From positions 1,321,917 through 1,385,916 of the forward strand of contig NZ_SJPP01000002.1 of NCBI RefSeq assembly GCF_007860075.1: 64,000 bases of DNA. The letters are read 5' to 3'. This document shows, piece after piece, positions 28,881 to 38,016 of the stretch; position 1 is the stretch's first letter; each line of letters opens with the position of its first letter. The DNA is from Symmachiella macrocystis. GTDB lineage: Bacteria > Planctomycetota > Planctomycetia > Planctomycetales > Planctomycetaceae. The position numbers and the translations under genes are program-made. The notes beneath the pieces are model-generated. The model saw nothing but the letters and a program-made list of their open reading frames with translations. It was not told where the DNA came from and did no database searches.

Positions 28881-29301
28881 CGGGAACGTCTTACTACAAG
28901 TCGTTTCAAAAACCCTCTGACGCGTCTCACTGACACTGATCTGAACGTTTCGAGAACAAGCACAACCGGGTTTTGAAACTGGTTCTCGCTGGCGGCCAAT
29001 GTGAATGCTTTTCTGCGCACGGGATTTGAGATGCCGTTCGCCGCTCGCGAAATCGAGAATTGCTGGAGAATTCGGCAAAATCGATTCAATCGTTACACTC
29101 CCCGCAACCGATATAGCAATGGAAGTCGACGGTGCGCGATATCTCATGATTCATTCGCCCGCCGATACGGCCATGACGAATCCTGTCTGTCTCGGGAATC
29201 GGGACTTGGTGAATTCAAACCACAATTTTTCGCGTTTTTCGCTACGGACCGTCGGCACTACGATTTGATGCCACGGGACGAATAGCGGAAAGGAAGTCCT
29301 C
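28881..29301. other. Gene-free stretch containing repeat copy 2
   Basis: About 420 bases lie between the anti-sigma gene and the small secreted protein gene. The first 100 bases hold the second copy of the dispersed palindromic repeat. The rest has no recognisable gene or strong hairpin. The promoter of the secreted protein gene should be near the right end. Confidence 0.5.
28900..28986. repeat. 87-base dispersed palindromic repeat, copy 2
   Basis: This is the partner of 23131-23216. Its ends GTTTCAAAAACCC and GGGTTTTGAAAC form an inverted repeat with one extra A. It lies 20 bases downstream of the anti-sigma stop. The conserved ends and central text across two intergenic sites indicate a family of mobile or structural elements. 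Confidence 0.85.
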
Positions 29302-29637
29302 ATGCACAAATTGCTCATGGTTGGCGGAATGGCCTGCCTGCTCTTCAGCGCGTCGTCTGTCCAAGCACAAGACTACGACAGCGATGCCCCGCTGCCCGCC
29401 AATTCGAGCCGTCTCGAGGAACGCTCCCCCGTTCGCACCCCGACCGTCTCGCCCGAGTTTCTCCGACTGCAACGGGCAACGAAGCGGGCTGCGGAACGCC
29501 AACAGCGCATCGAAAGCAGAAAATGGTACGGCGTGTCCGCACAACGCCCCTACATTTCGGCAAACAACTTCAACAGCTCATTCCTCGGCGTTCGCGTTTG
29601 GCCTGGAATTCCGTTACATCCCTATTACGGATATTAA
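29302..29637 (+). CDS. Small secreted protein, function unknown
   Basis: This 111-residue protein has a clear signal peptide (MHKLLMVGGMACLLFSASSV, cleavage after about QAQ at 24-26). GGAAAGGA lies just upstream of the ATG. The mature part is about 85 residues, with many Arg and Gln residues in the middle (RATKRAAERQQRIESRKWYG). It ends in an aromatic stretch with VWPGIPLHPYYGY. No family is recognised. The basic middle and aromatic tail suggest an envelope or matrix-associated protein. Confidence 0.65.
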   Translation: MHKLLMVGGMACLLFSASSVQAQDYDSDAPLPANSSRLEERSPVRTPTVSPEFLRLQRATKRAAERQQRIESRKWYGVSAQRPYISANNFNSSFLGVRVWPGIPLHPYYGY

Positions 29638-29737
29638 GCCGGCCGACGTATTAGGCATTGGTGCGGGCATCAAAGCGCCGCGCCGACAATCCTGAATGCT
29701 GCAAACGACTTGGCATGATTGCCGCTATAAAATAAAA

Positions 29738-29770
29738 ACAGCCCGGACACCGTAAAGGGATCCGGGCTGT
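29738..29770 (-). terminator. Rho-independent terminator of rho
   Basis: A ten-base perfect stem, ACAGCCCGGA / TCCGGGCTGT, has a 13-base loop. On the minus strand it is followed by a T-rich tract (TTTTATTTTAT). It lies 28 bases past the rho stop codon. Confidence 0.85.
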
Positions 29771-29797
29771 GGTTGATATCTTCAGGTGCTGAACGCG

Positions 29798-31357
29798 TCA
29801 CATGATCGAGCGGATTTTTGTTAAGAATTCCGCATTGGTGGGGAAGCGTTCCAGCGTTTTGATCAATTGTTCCATGGCTTCGATCGGTTCCAGCGAAACC
29901 AACGACCGCCTGAGCAAGATCACGCCCTCCAAGTTTTCCTCGGAGAGAATCATCTCTTCGCGGCGAGTTCCCGACAGTCCAATGTCGATGGCCGGCCAGA
30001 TGCGGCGTTCGGCTAGACGTCGATTGAGGACCAATTCCATGTTGCCGGTCCCTTTGAATTCCTGAAAGATGACTTCGTCCATCCGACTGCCGGTCTCGAT
30101 CAGGGCGGTGCCGACGACGGTCAGCGACCCGCCTTCATCGAAACAGCGGGCGGTGCCGAACATCTTCTTGGGGATATCCAAAGCTTTGACATCCAGTCCA
30201 CCGGTCATGGTACGGCCGGTGTTGCCACCCCATTTGTTAAAGGCACGGGCGGTCCGCGTAATACTATCGAGCAAAATAAAGACGTCCTTGCCCGATTCGG
30301 CAAGCCGTTTGCCCCGTTCGATAATCAATTGACTGATCCGAACGTGGCTTTCAACATCGCGGTCCATCGAAGAAGCAATGACTTCTCCGTTGACCTGCCG
30401 CCGCATTTCGGTCACTTCTTCAGGACGTTCATCGATCAACAGTACGATGAGTTTGACTTCGGGATGATTGGTGCTGACGGAATTGGCGATCTGTTGCAGC
30501 AGCATCGTTTTGCCGGTCCGCGGGGGGGCGACAATCAATGCCCGTTGACCTTTGCCGATCGGAGTCAGCAAGTCCATCACCCGCATCGTGACCGGTTTGG
30601 CACCAGTCTCAAGGACAATCTGTTCGTGGGGGTTGATCGCAGTGAGTTCGTCGAAGTTTTTAATCGCCAGATATTCATCCAGCGTGTTTCCATCAATCGA
30701 TTCGATTGACTTCAACCGCGGCCCCTGCCCGCGGGAACCTGGGCCGACACCGCCCGTGATCATGATCCCTTCGCGGAGCCGATGCTTTTCGATCAATGAA
30801 CTGGGAACGAACGCGTCGCTGCTTTCCGACGAGTAGTTGTTCTCCGGCGATCGAATGAAGCCGTATCCTTTGGGGTGCAACTCCAAAACACCGGTGACGT
30901 TCCCGGTGATGACGTTGTCCTCAGGACCACCGCCGCCGCCACCTTGCCCACCTCCGCCACCGGGTTTCTTATTTCGTCGGCCCCGTGAGCGGCGATTGCC
31001 GGAATTGGAATTGTTCGAGTTGCCGCCACCATTGCGGTTGGAGGAACGTTCATTGCGCGAGGAATTCGAACCGCCCTCATCGCCCCCTTTGCGACGACGT
31101 CGACGACGCTTGCGACGACGACCATCGGATTCCCCCCCCTCACCGGAGGATTTTTCGCCCCCGCGTGACCCCTCGGCAACCGTCTCACTAGACTGGTCGC
31201 CTCCGGAAACAGGTTCGGGCGGCTCCGAAGTTTTGGTAGCTGCGTCCGCAGCTTTATCAACCGACTCTTGGTCGTTGGTTGCTTTTTTGCGCCGACGGGT
31301 TCGCCGCTTGGGAGCTTCAGTTCCGCCGTCGGTCGAACTAGAATTCTTCGCAGCCAT
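29798..31357 (-). CDS. rho: Transcription termination factor Rho with low-complexity N-terminus
   Basis: The protein has 519 residues from the ATG at 31357, compared with about 420 for E. coli Rho. The extra length is a disordered N-terminal region of about 140 residues: Lys/Arg-rich, then Asn/Ser-rich, then Gly-rich. The Rho RNA-binding domain (GVLELHPKGYGFIRSPENNY) and the ATPase core follow, with Walker A APPRTGKTM near 280 and VLLIDERPEEVTEM downstream. Rho is the hexameric RNA helicase that ends transcription of untranslated RNA. Inserted low-complexity N-termini are known in several bacterial Rho proteins and can affect RNA binding or condensation. Confidence 0.96.
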   Translation of the reverse strand: MAAKNSSSTDGGTEAPKRRTRRRKKATNDQESVDKAADAATKTSEPPEPVSGGDQSSETVAEGSRGGEKSSGEGGESDGRRRKRRRRRRKGGDEGGSNSSRNERSSNRNGGGNSNNSNSGNRRSRGRRNKKPGGGGGQGGGGGGPEDNVITGNVTGVLELHPKGYGFIRSPENNYSSESSDAFVPSSLIEKHRLREGIMITGGVGPGSRGQGPRLKSIESIDGNTLDEYLAIKNFDELTAINPHEQIVLETGAKPVTMRVMDLLTPIGKGQRALIVAPPRTGKTMLLQQIANSVSTNHPEVKLIVLLIDERPEEVTEMRRQVNGEVIASSMDRDVESHVRISQLIIERGKRLAESGKDVFILLDSITRTARAFNKWGGNTGRTMTGGLDVKALDIPKKMFGTARCFDEGGSLTVVGTALIETGSRMDEVIFQEFKGTGNMELVLNRRLAERRIWPAIDIGLSGTRREEMILSEENLEGVILLRRSLVSLEPIEAMEQLIKTLERFPTNAEFLTKIRSIM

Positions 31358-32923
31358 GAACACTTTCCATTAGTGAAAAATCGTCTGAAACTTGCCGCAT
31401 TCGCTCAATAAAGCTTAGCGAATACGGGCTGTTGCGTTTCCCAGTCATTATCAATTCAGGGTAATGCAAAACACTCGGCGAATGCCTGCCCTTAAAAAAA
31501 CGTGATTCGCTTCAATGTCCCTGATACGAGGAGGGAATTCGGCATGGCTGAACTCCCCGGTTGCAGATCCTTACGCAAATACTTGTTGTGTGTCCTACTT
31601 TTCGCAGCTGTTGCTTATGAGACTTCGAGAACGAATCGGAAGACGAATGCCTATCACTTCCTCCGAAGGTCTCGGTCCCTTTGATTTCGTTAAAAACTGA
31701 TGCCCCATTTGTTTAAAGCGAGTAACTTCACACGTTTTTAGGATGTAACAACGCGGGAATAACTTCGAGGCAACTCCAGAAAAGCGGACGGCACAGCCAT
31801 TAGCTGGTTGCGAATCCTGCGACATGGTGTCGAGCGCATTACGTCTATTTCATAGGCACAAAAACCATCGGCCCTGGCGCTAACCGGCGGGATTTGTGAT
31901 TTCCTATCGACCCCGAACCAACGGGAATTTTTTGGCGGCATCGCTGCTTTCCGCTCTCAGGTTGTTCAAATCGTAGCGAACGCTGAACCGATGATCGGGG
32001 CCTCCCGAATCAACCGGATTGGCAAACGGAGTTGGCGGCTAAGCCACCTGAATTGTGTGCGTTGAATCCACGAACGAACTCCGGTGACAGGTGCCACCGA
32101 TGCTCCGCGAACGTGAAACGATTCCACAACGACCAACGAGAACGGCAGATGGAATTCCTCAAGAACGCAACTGCCAATTGGCAAGTTAACCAAGCGGCGA
32201 ATGAACGTTCTTGTCTTCCGTGAACCGGCACAACTAGGCCTGGCCCACATTTCAGCTCGTCCTCACGATGAACGGCGAATGTGAAGTTCCGTTTTGATGT
32301 CTGGATTGAATGTTTTTTTGATTACTTCGCAGCGCCACTTTCCGTAGCACGACCACAAAGCCCGACACTAACGACGTTGCACTGCTGAGCCTACGGTTTC
32401 GCAAACCACCGGCATCCTGGGAATGCCGCCCCACACACCGATCATAGCCCGATGACCCTATGTGAAACCTTGCGAGACGATTCAGCAGACCAACGGCGAC
32501 ATCAAAACTGGAATGTCACTAAGCCGTTCAAGATCACTCCAGCACACTGTCCTTTGTATTCCCGCAACGAGGTTCTGAGCCAACGCTCAGCCGGGGAATC
32601 ACACCAGCTAATTGGACAGCTTTCTTCCCGACAAACGACGTCAACGATTTCGTTCGTACGGTCGTCTTTGCGAGAAGAACGAGAGCGTAAATTCTAAACA
32701 CATCATAGCTTTCCTGGGTCTTGTGTCAATTCAAGTCTACCAAGATTGCCATGAAAATGGCGTTTCCCGCCAATTTTTTCGGTTTCACCGAATCGGCCAT
32801 CTGCCCCAATGGGACGGTCTCAACTCGCTCAAACCACGATAATTCAGCCCACAACGAGCCTGGGCCCGATCACAATGCTTTGCCAGCAACGGCTGAGACG
32901 GTAAGAATTCCGGACACAATCGC
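31358..32923. other. Long gene-free stretch upstream of rho
   Basis: About 1.57 kb has no open frame over 100 codons and none with a recognisable product, signal peptide or convincing ribosome site. Base composition seems less GC-rich than the flanking genes. It may hold the rho leader (rho is often autoregulated), an RNA gene or decayed coding sequence. No tRNA, RNase P, tmRNA or SRP hallmark was found by eye. Confidence 0.5.
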
Positions 32924-33916
32924 TTATCGAATTTGGGTCTGGGATTTGGGCAATTTCACCTGACGAATCTTGCTATATCGATCAGGATCCAACTTAAACT
33001 GCCGACGCGATTGATCGCTTTCAAACAGATATAACTCCCCGTCATAAAACGCGCCAAAGCTGGTGCTGCCGGGATTGGCCAAGTTCTTAGCCGACATCAC
33101 CACCGGATCACAGCCCATCAACCGCGGGGCGTATTGACGGGGGTTCTTCTCGAATTCCGCCAAGGCCTGCGCGGAGTACATATGATAGGTCAGCCCTTTG
33201 AAAGTCATCGAGTATTCCGGGCGGCCGGTCTTCCACTCACGCGAGTTCCATAAGGTCACCGGACAGAATCCGCGCAGACCAATCGAGTCATCCGTATCCT
33301 CCGCCGCAGTCACGTCGAGGATTTCATGGGATAACTTCTGATCCACCCGAGCGATGACATCCTCCCGCGGTTTGGATCGGGGGTCGACCATTTTTTTCTG
33401 TGCTGGTTTTTCGGTGATCGGTAGCTGATTTGACCGCGCGGGGGCGGGTTTCGCTTGGCGAGCCACAACAACCGGACGCGACCCGACATACTTCGACGAG
33501 ACCTTGGAGACCATTTGTAGATAATTGCTCGCTGCTTGATAGCCCGAGGTGCGGTGCAGGATCTTGCCTTCGGCCGTCATAAAGATATCGCTCGGCAGTG
33601 CCTGAACATTCAATTGTGAGGTCAATTGCCGGTATCGATCGGAATCGATTTTCACGGCGATAATGTTCTTTCCCAATCTCTGCGCCAGAGCTGCAGTCGA
33701 GAGGACTTCATGATCCATTCGCCGGCAGGGTCCGCACCAGGAGGCATGAAAGTGCAACAGCAACATTTTGCCGTCGCGCTGGGCCTCGCTGCGGGCCTTT
33801 TGATAGTCCGTCTGCCAATGACCGGCCGCCTGGACGGAAGTCGCATCCATCAATCCGACGGTCAGGGCCGCCGCTGACAAGGCAGCTACAGATGTCCAAT
33901 GAAGCTTTCGAGCCAT
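32924..33916 (-). CDS. Secreted thioredoxin-fold protein with C-terminal YHS-like domain
   Basis: This 330-residue protein has a signal peptide (about 1-31) and then a thioredoxin domain with active site W60-C-G-P-C64 and the cis-Pro region QALPSDIF. A linker of about 60 residues, rich in Lys, Pro and Arg, leads to a segment containing GFCPVTL and YHMYSAQALAEFEKNPRQYAP. This looks like a YHS domain, a small Cys-containing module found in metal-related proteins. GGAG lies seven bases before the ATG. The protein is probably a periplasmic disulfide or metal-handling reductase. The pairing with YHS is unusual. Confidence 0.82.
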   Translation of the reverse strand: MARKLHWTSVAALSAAALTVGLMDATSVQAAGHWQTDYQKARSEAQRDGKMLLLHFHASWCGPCRRMDHEVLSTAALAQRLGKNIIAVKIDSDRYRQLTSQLNVQALPSDIFMTAEGKILHRTSGYQAASNYLQMVSKVSSKYVGSRPVVVARQAKPAPARSNQLPITEKPAQKKMVDPRSKPREDVIARVDQKLSHEILDVTAAEDTDDSIGLRGFCPVTLWNSREWKTGRPEYSMTFKGLTYHMYSAQALAEFEKNPRQYAPRLMGCDPVVMSAKNLANPGSTSFGAFYDGELYLFESDQSRRQFKLDPDRYSKIRQVKLPKSQTQIR

Positions 33917-34219
33917 GTCGATACTCCGCGCGTCTTCCGGTGAAGAAATCGGCTAACGTTGTCGTCAGCCGCGCGTGCGGACAGCGAAGGCGGCAACCGC
34001 GGCGGTTGGTGCTCCCGATCCGCATGCTCTTCTTCAACTATCGGCTAGAAATAACGGCATGATCGCGTGCGCAACGAACTTCTACTGCTGAGCCGAAAGA
34101 GGAGCGCGGGTCAAAACGGTCGTATGAACCAGAGAAGACGCACAAACGGCATAAGCAGCAATATCGCGATAACCGGTAAACTCGTAAGGTTGCCTCGCTA
34201 GACGCGATCGCGCAGCTGC
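33917..34219. other. Gene-free gap between pabA and the thioredoxin gene
   Basis: About 300 bases contain no recognised gene, strong terminator or repeat. The right end is the 3' side of pabA and the left end is the promoter side of the thioredoxin gene. Both flanking genes read leftwards. Confidence 0.5.
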
Positions 34220-34888
34220 TTACCAGTGAATGACCGGTCCGGTTTCCTCGCCAAAATCTGACGTCATCCCCCCGTCCGCGTCATCCGCCAGTTCGGTAAG
34301 CACCGGTGCACTGCCCGGGATTCCCGCCATTTTGAGAAATGCCCCCAGCAGCGCCTGTCCCGATTCAGTCAAAATGGATTCCGGGTGGAATTGCATGCCA
34401 AACACCGGAGCGGACATATGTTCGATAGCCATCACGATCCCTGCGGCAGTACGAGCCGTAACCCGCAATTGAGCCGGCAGCGTCGCTTCGTCAACTATCA
34501 GCGAATGGTAGCGCGTGGCGCGGAGCGGATTCGGTAATCCGGCGAACAGCGACTGGCCATCGTGTTCCACAAACGTCGTGCGGCCATGCACCGGTTCGGG
34601 CGCACGCACAATCTCCGCCCCCAGGGCTGCCGCGATCACCTGATGCCCCAAACAGACCCCCAGGATCGGAATCTCACCCAGGAACTCGCGTACAACCTCC
34701 AAACAAATCCCCGCCTTAAGCGGCGTCCCCGGCCCCGGTGAAAGCACAATGGCCGCCGGCTGTTGACGACGAATCTCCTCAATTGAAATCGCATCATTGC
34801 GACAAACCACAGCCTCACACCCCAGTTCGGTAAAATACCGAGCCAGGTTGTAGACAAAGCTATCGTAGTTATCGATGAGAAGAATCAT
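34220..34888 (-). CDS. pabA: Glutamine amidotransferase subunit of chorismate-using synthase (PabA/TrpG)
   Basis: This 222-residue class I amidotransferase carries the Cys-His-Glu triad: C79 in GVCLGHQ, and H168 and E170 in FHPES. It starts [17 protein letters not shown], typical of PabA/TrpG. It supplies ammonia from glutamine to the chorismate-binding partner encoded upstream on the same strand. That partner is PabB-like, so p-aminobenzoate synthesis is favoured, but dual use in tryptophan synthesis is common and cannot be excluded. The last 25 residues are a variable acidic tail. Confidence 0.9.
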   Translation of the reverse strand: MILLIDNYDSFVYNLARYFTELGCEAVVCRNDAISIEEIRRQQPAAIVLSPGPGTPLKAGICLEVVREFLGEIPILGVCLGHQVIAAALGAEIVRAPEPVHGRTTFVEHDGQSLFAGLPNPLRATRYHSLIVDEATLPAQLRVTARTAAGIVMAIEHMSAPVFGMQFHPESILTESGQALLGAFLKMAGIPGSAPVLTELADDADGGMTSDFGEETGPVIHW

Positions 34889-34899
34889 GCGGAAGGGGT

Positions 34900-34929
34900 G
34901 AGGCTTGGGGGTTCAGGCTTGAGGGTTGG
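34900..34929. repeat. 30-base G-rich dispersed repeat, copy 1
   Basis: GAGGCTTGGGGGTTCAGGCT and its continuation nearly match 43084-43115. It lies 11 bases upstream of the pabA start codon. It is made of two imperfect copies of an AGGCTTGAGG-type unit. Confidence 0.6.
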
Positions 34930-34978
34930 ATGACTGAAACAAAACGAGCATGGCCAATTGTACCCTTTCAACAAAACC

Positions 34979-36426
<1,448 letters not shown>

Positions 36427-36472
36427 GAGGGGATGGACCGGATAGGTATTGAGGTGGAAGTGTGAGTCTCGG

Positions 36473-37855
36473 TTAGTTGTCGCCCGACTGTTGCCGTCGC
36501 CGTTGGTGGGCACTCGCTTCGGGCACGGTGAGAAATCCCCAATCGAGGGCCTCGTCTTGTCGGTAATTCTTGTTGAGCGCTAAAGCGGTCGCAGCTTTGC
36601 CGAATTCGTAACCCAGATAAAACGCGTGTTGGGGATCGACTCCAACGAGCTGATCGAACAACACATAGGGATCGGTCCCCCGCCAATAGCCGTCGCGATT
36701 CATGATATGCAATTCCCCCTGTTCGACGAAGATACGATAGTTGGGATCGGTCAGCGAATCAGCGAGTTTTTGTAGTGCTTCCGCACCGTACTCCGAAACC
36801 TTGGCATCACGCAGCATCACCAACCGCGAATCGACGTGCTTCGGCAGTACCTGGTTTTTTATGCTATGTCGCACGAGACGCCGCGCGATATCGAATTCGC
36901 GCACGCTGGTTGCGGCCCAGTTGATGACTTCGGTCGTGAGAACGCTGTGGATTTGCAATTCCTGGCAAAACCCAGCCAACAGCATATTCACGCCGGCGGA
37001 GTCGACTTCGGTCAATTCGGTCAAATTGCCGATCCCCATCATCATTTCACAATCGGGCCAGTTGCGACGGACGTCCCAATAGCGTGCCAACGAAGCGGCG
37101 AAACCGTAGCCGATTGGTTCCAGAACCGGGTCGACGCGACATCGGCATTTTTTTGTTGTGAGAAAATCAATTGTCTCGTGCAATCCATCCAACTTGCGGG
37201 GGTCGTCGGGAATCACAACCAACTCCGCATCCAAATCGGCTAACCAGTCGCGATTGTCGCCGTGGCAACTCAAGACCAACTCCGCACCGGCTGCGACGGC
37301 CGCCTGGACTTCGCCGCGATTGAAACTGTCGATCGAAGTGCGGTGCCCTTCGGCGGACAACATGGACACCACCTCGCCGACGCGCGACCAACTTTCACCG
37401 GGGATGCAGCCAAGGTCAATCACTTCAGCCCCAGCGTCGCGATAGGTGTTGGCTTGCGTGAGGATTTCGGTATCCGTCATGCGCGGGGCGTGGTTGATTT
37501 CCGCTAGGATTTCGATTGTATAGGTGCCGAAATCCTCCGGGAGTTGCCGAGCGCGTCCGAAGTGCTCCGGCAGATCATGCATGTCTTTGGGTCCCAATTC
37601 CGTCGTGATGCCGGTCTGCTCTGCGATCCGTGCGGTTTCTCCCTGACACCAACCGGGGAGAATGATGCGGTCGATGCCCGCGGGAACTTCGAGTTTGCGA
37701 AGCACCCAATCAACGTTCATCAGTGCGGCGACACTGATCGGCAACACGGCGATCTCGCAATCCGCCTCAATTTCTCGACTGAGCGGGTCGACGATGCGGC
37801 GCAACGCGAACTCCGCAAGTTTTCCGGTCACAAACAGAATACGTTCGCCGCTCAT
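36473..37855 (-). CDS. DUF6513 dihydropteroate-synthase-like protein
   Basis: This 460-residue protein has an N-terminal alpha/beta domain (MSGERILFVTGKLAEFALRR, about 1-115) of the DUF6513 type. A TIM-barrel domain follows that resembles dihydropteroate synthase: ILAEINHAPRM, GAEVIDLGCIPGES, TSIDSFNRGE and MMGIGNLTELTEVDS. Proteins of this type occur with tetrahydromethanopterin genes in methylotrophs and planctomycetes and are thought to act in pterin cofactor synthesis. The gene precedes pabB by 46 bases on the same strand. The call of a tetrahydromethanopterin role is inference from family and neighbours. Confidence 0.85.
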   Translation of the reverse strand: MSGERILFVTGKLAEFALRRIVDPLSREIEADCEIAVLPISVAALMNVDWVLRKLEVPAGIDRIILPGWCQGETARIAEQTGITTELGPKDMHDLPEHFGRARQLPEDFGTYTIEILAEINHAPRMTDTEILTQANTYRDAGAEVIDLGCIPGESWSRVGEVVSMLSAEGHRTSIDSFNRGEVQAAVAAGAELVLSCHGDNRDWLADLDAELVVIPDDPRKLDGLHETIDFLTTKKCRCRVDPVLEPIGYGFAASLARYWDVRRNWPDCEMMMGIGNLTELTEVDSAGVNMLLAGFCQELQIHSVLTTEVINWAATSVREFDIARRLVRHSIKNQVLPKHVDSRLVMLRDAKVSEYGAEALQKLADSLTDPNYRIFVEQGELHIMNRDGYWRGTDPYVLFDQLVGVDPQHAFYLGYEFGKAATALALNKNYRQDEALDWGFLTVPEASAHQRRRQQSGDN

Positions 37856-38016
37856 GCCATAAACTTATGGAGACGCTACACACATGTTTGCCGAGGACTC
37901 CAGTCGCCGGTCTGTTTCCATCGTACCGACCAAGAGGAATTGCCACAATCAGCGGCTTGGCTTCCAAACGCGTAAAAAATGTTGCATCGGCGCAAATTCC
38001 AGCCGATGATGGGAGC

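Noticed and set aside
31502..31684. 60-codon frame with a hydrophobic middle
   Set aside because: It has no clear ribosome site and no family, and other frames of similar size overlap it. It looks like chance in a gene-free stretch.
31966..32250. 94-codon minus-strand frame in the gap upstream of rho
   Set aside because: Its composition is unlike neighbouring proteins, it overlaps other equal frames, and it has no motif or signal.
37867..38016. Upstream start for comEC
   Set aside because: It would leave 11 bases to the divergent gene and adds 50 residues unlike the family. ATG 38017 is a better choice.
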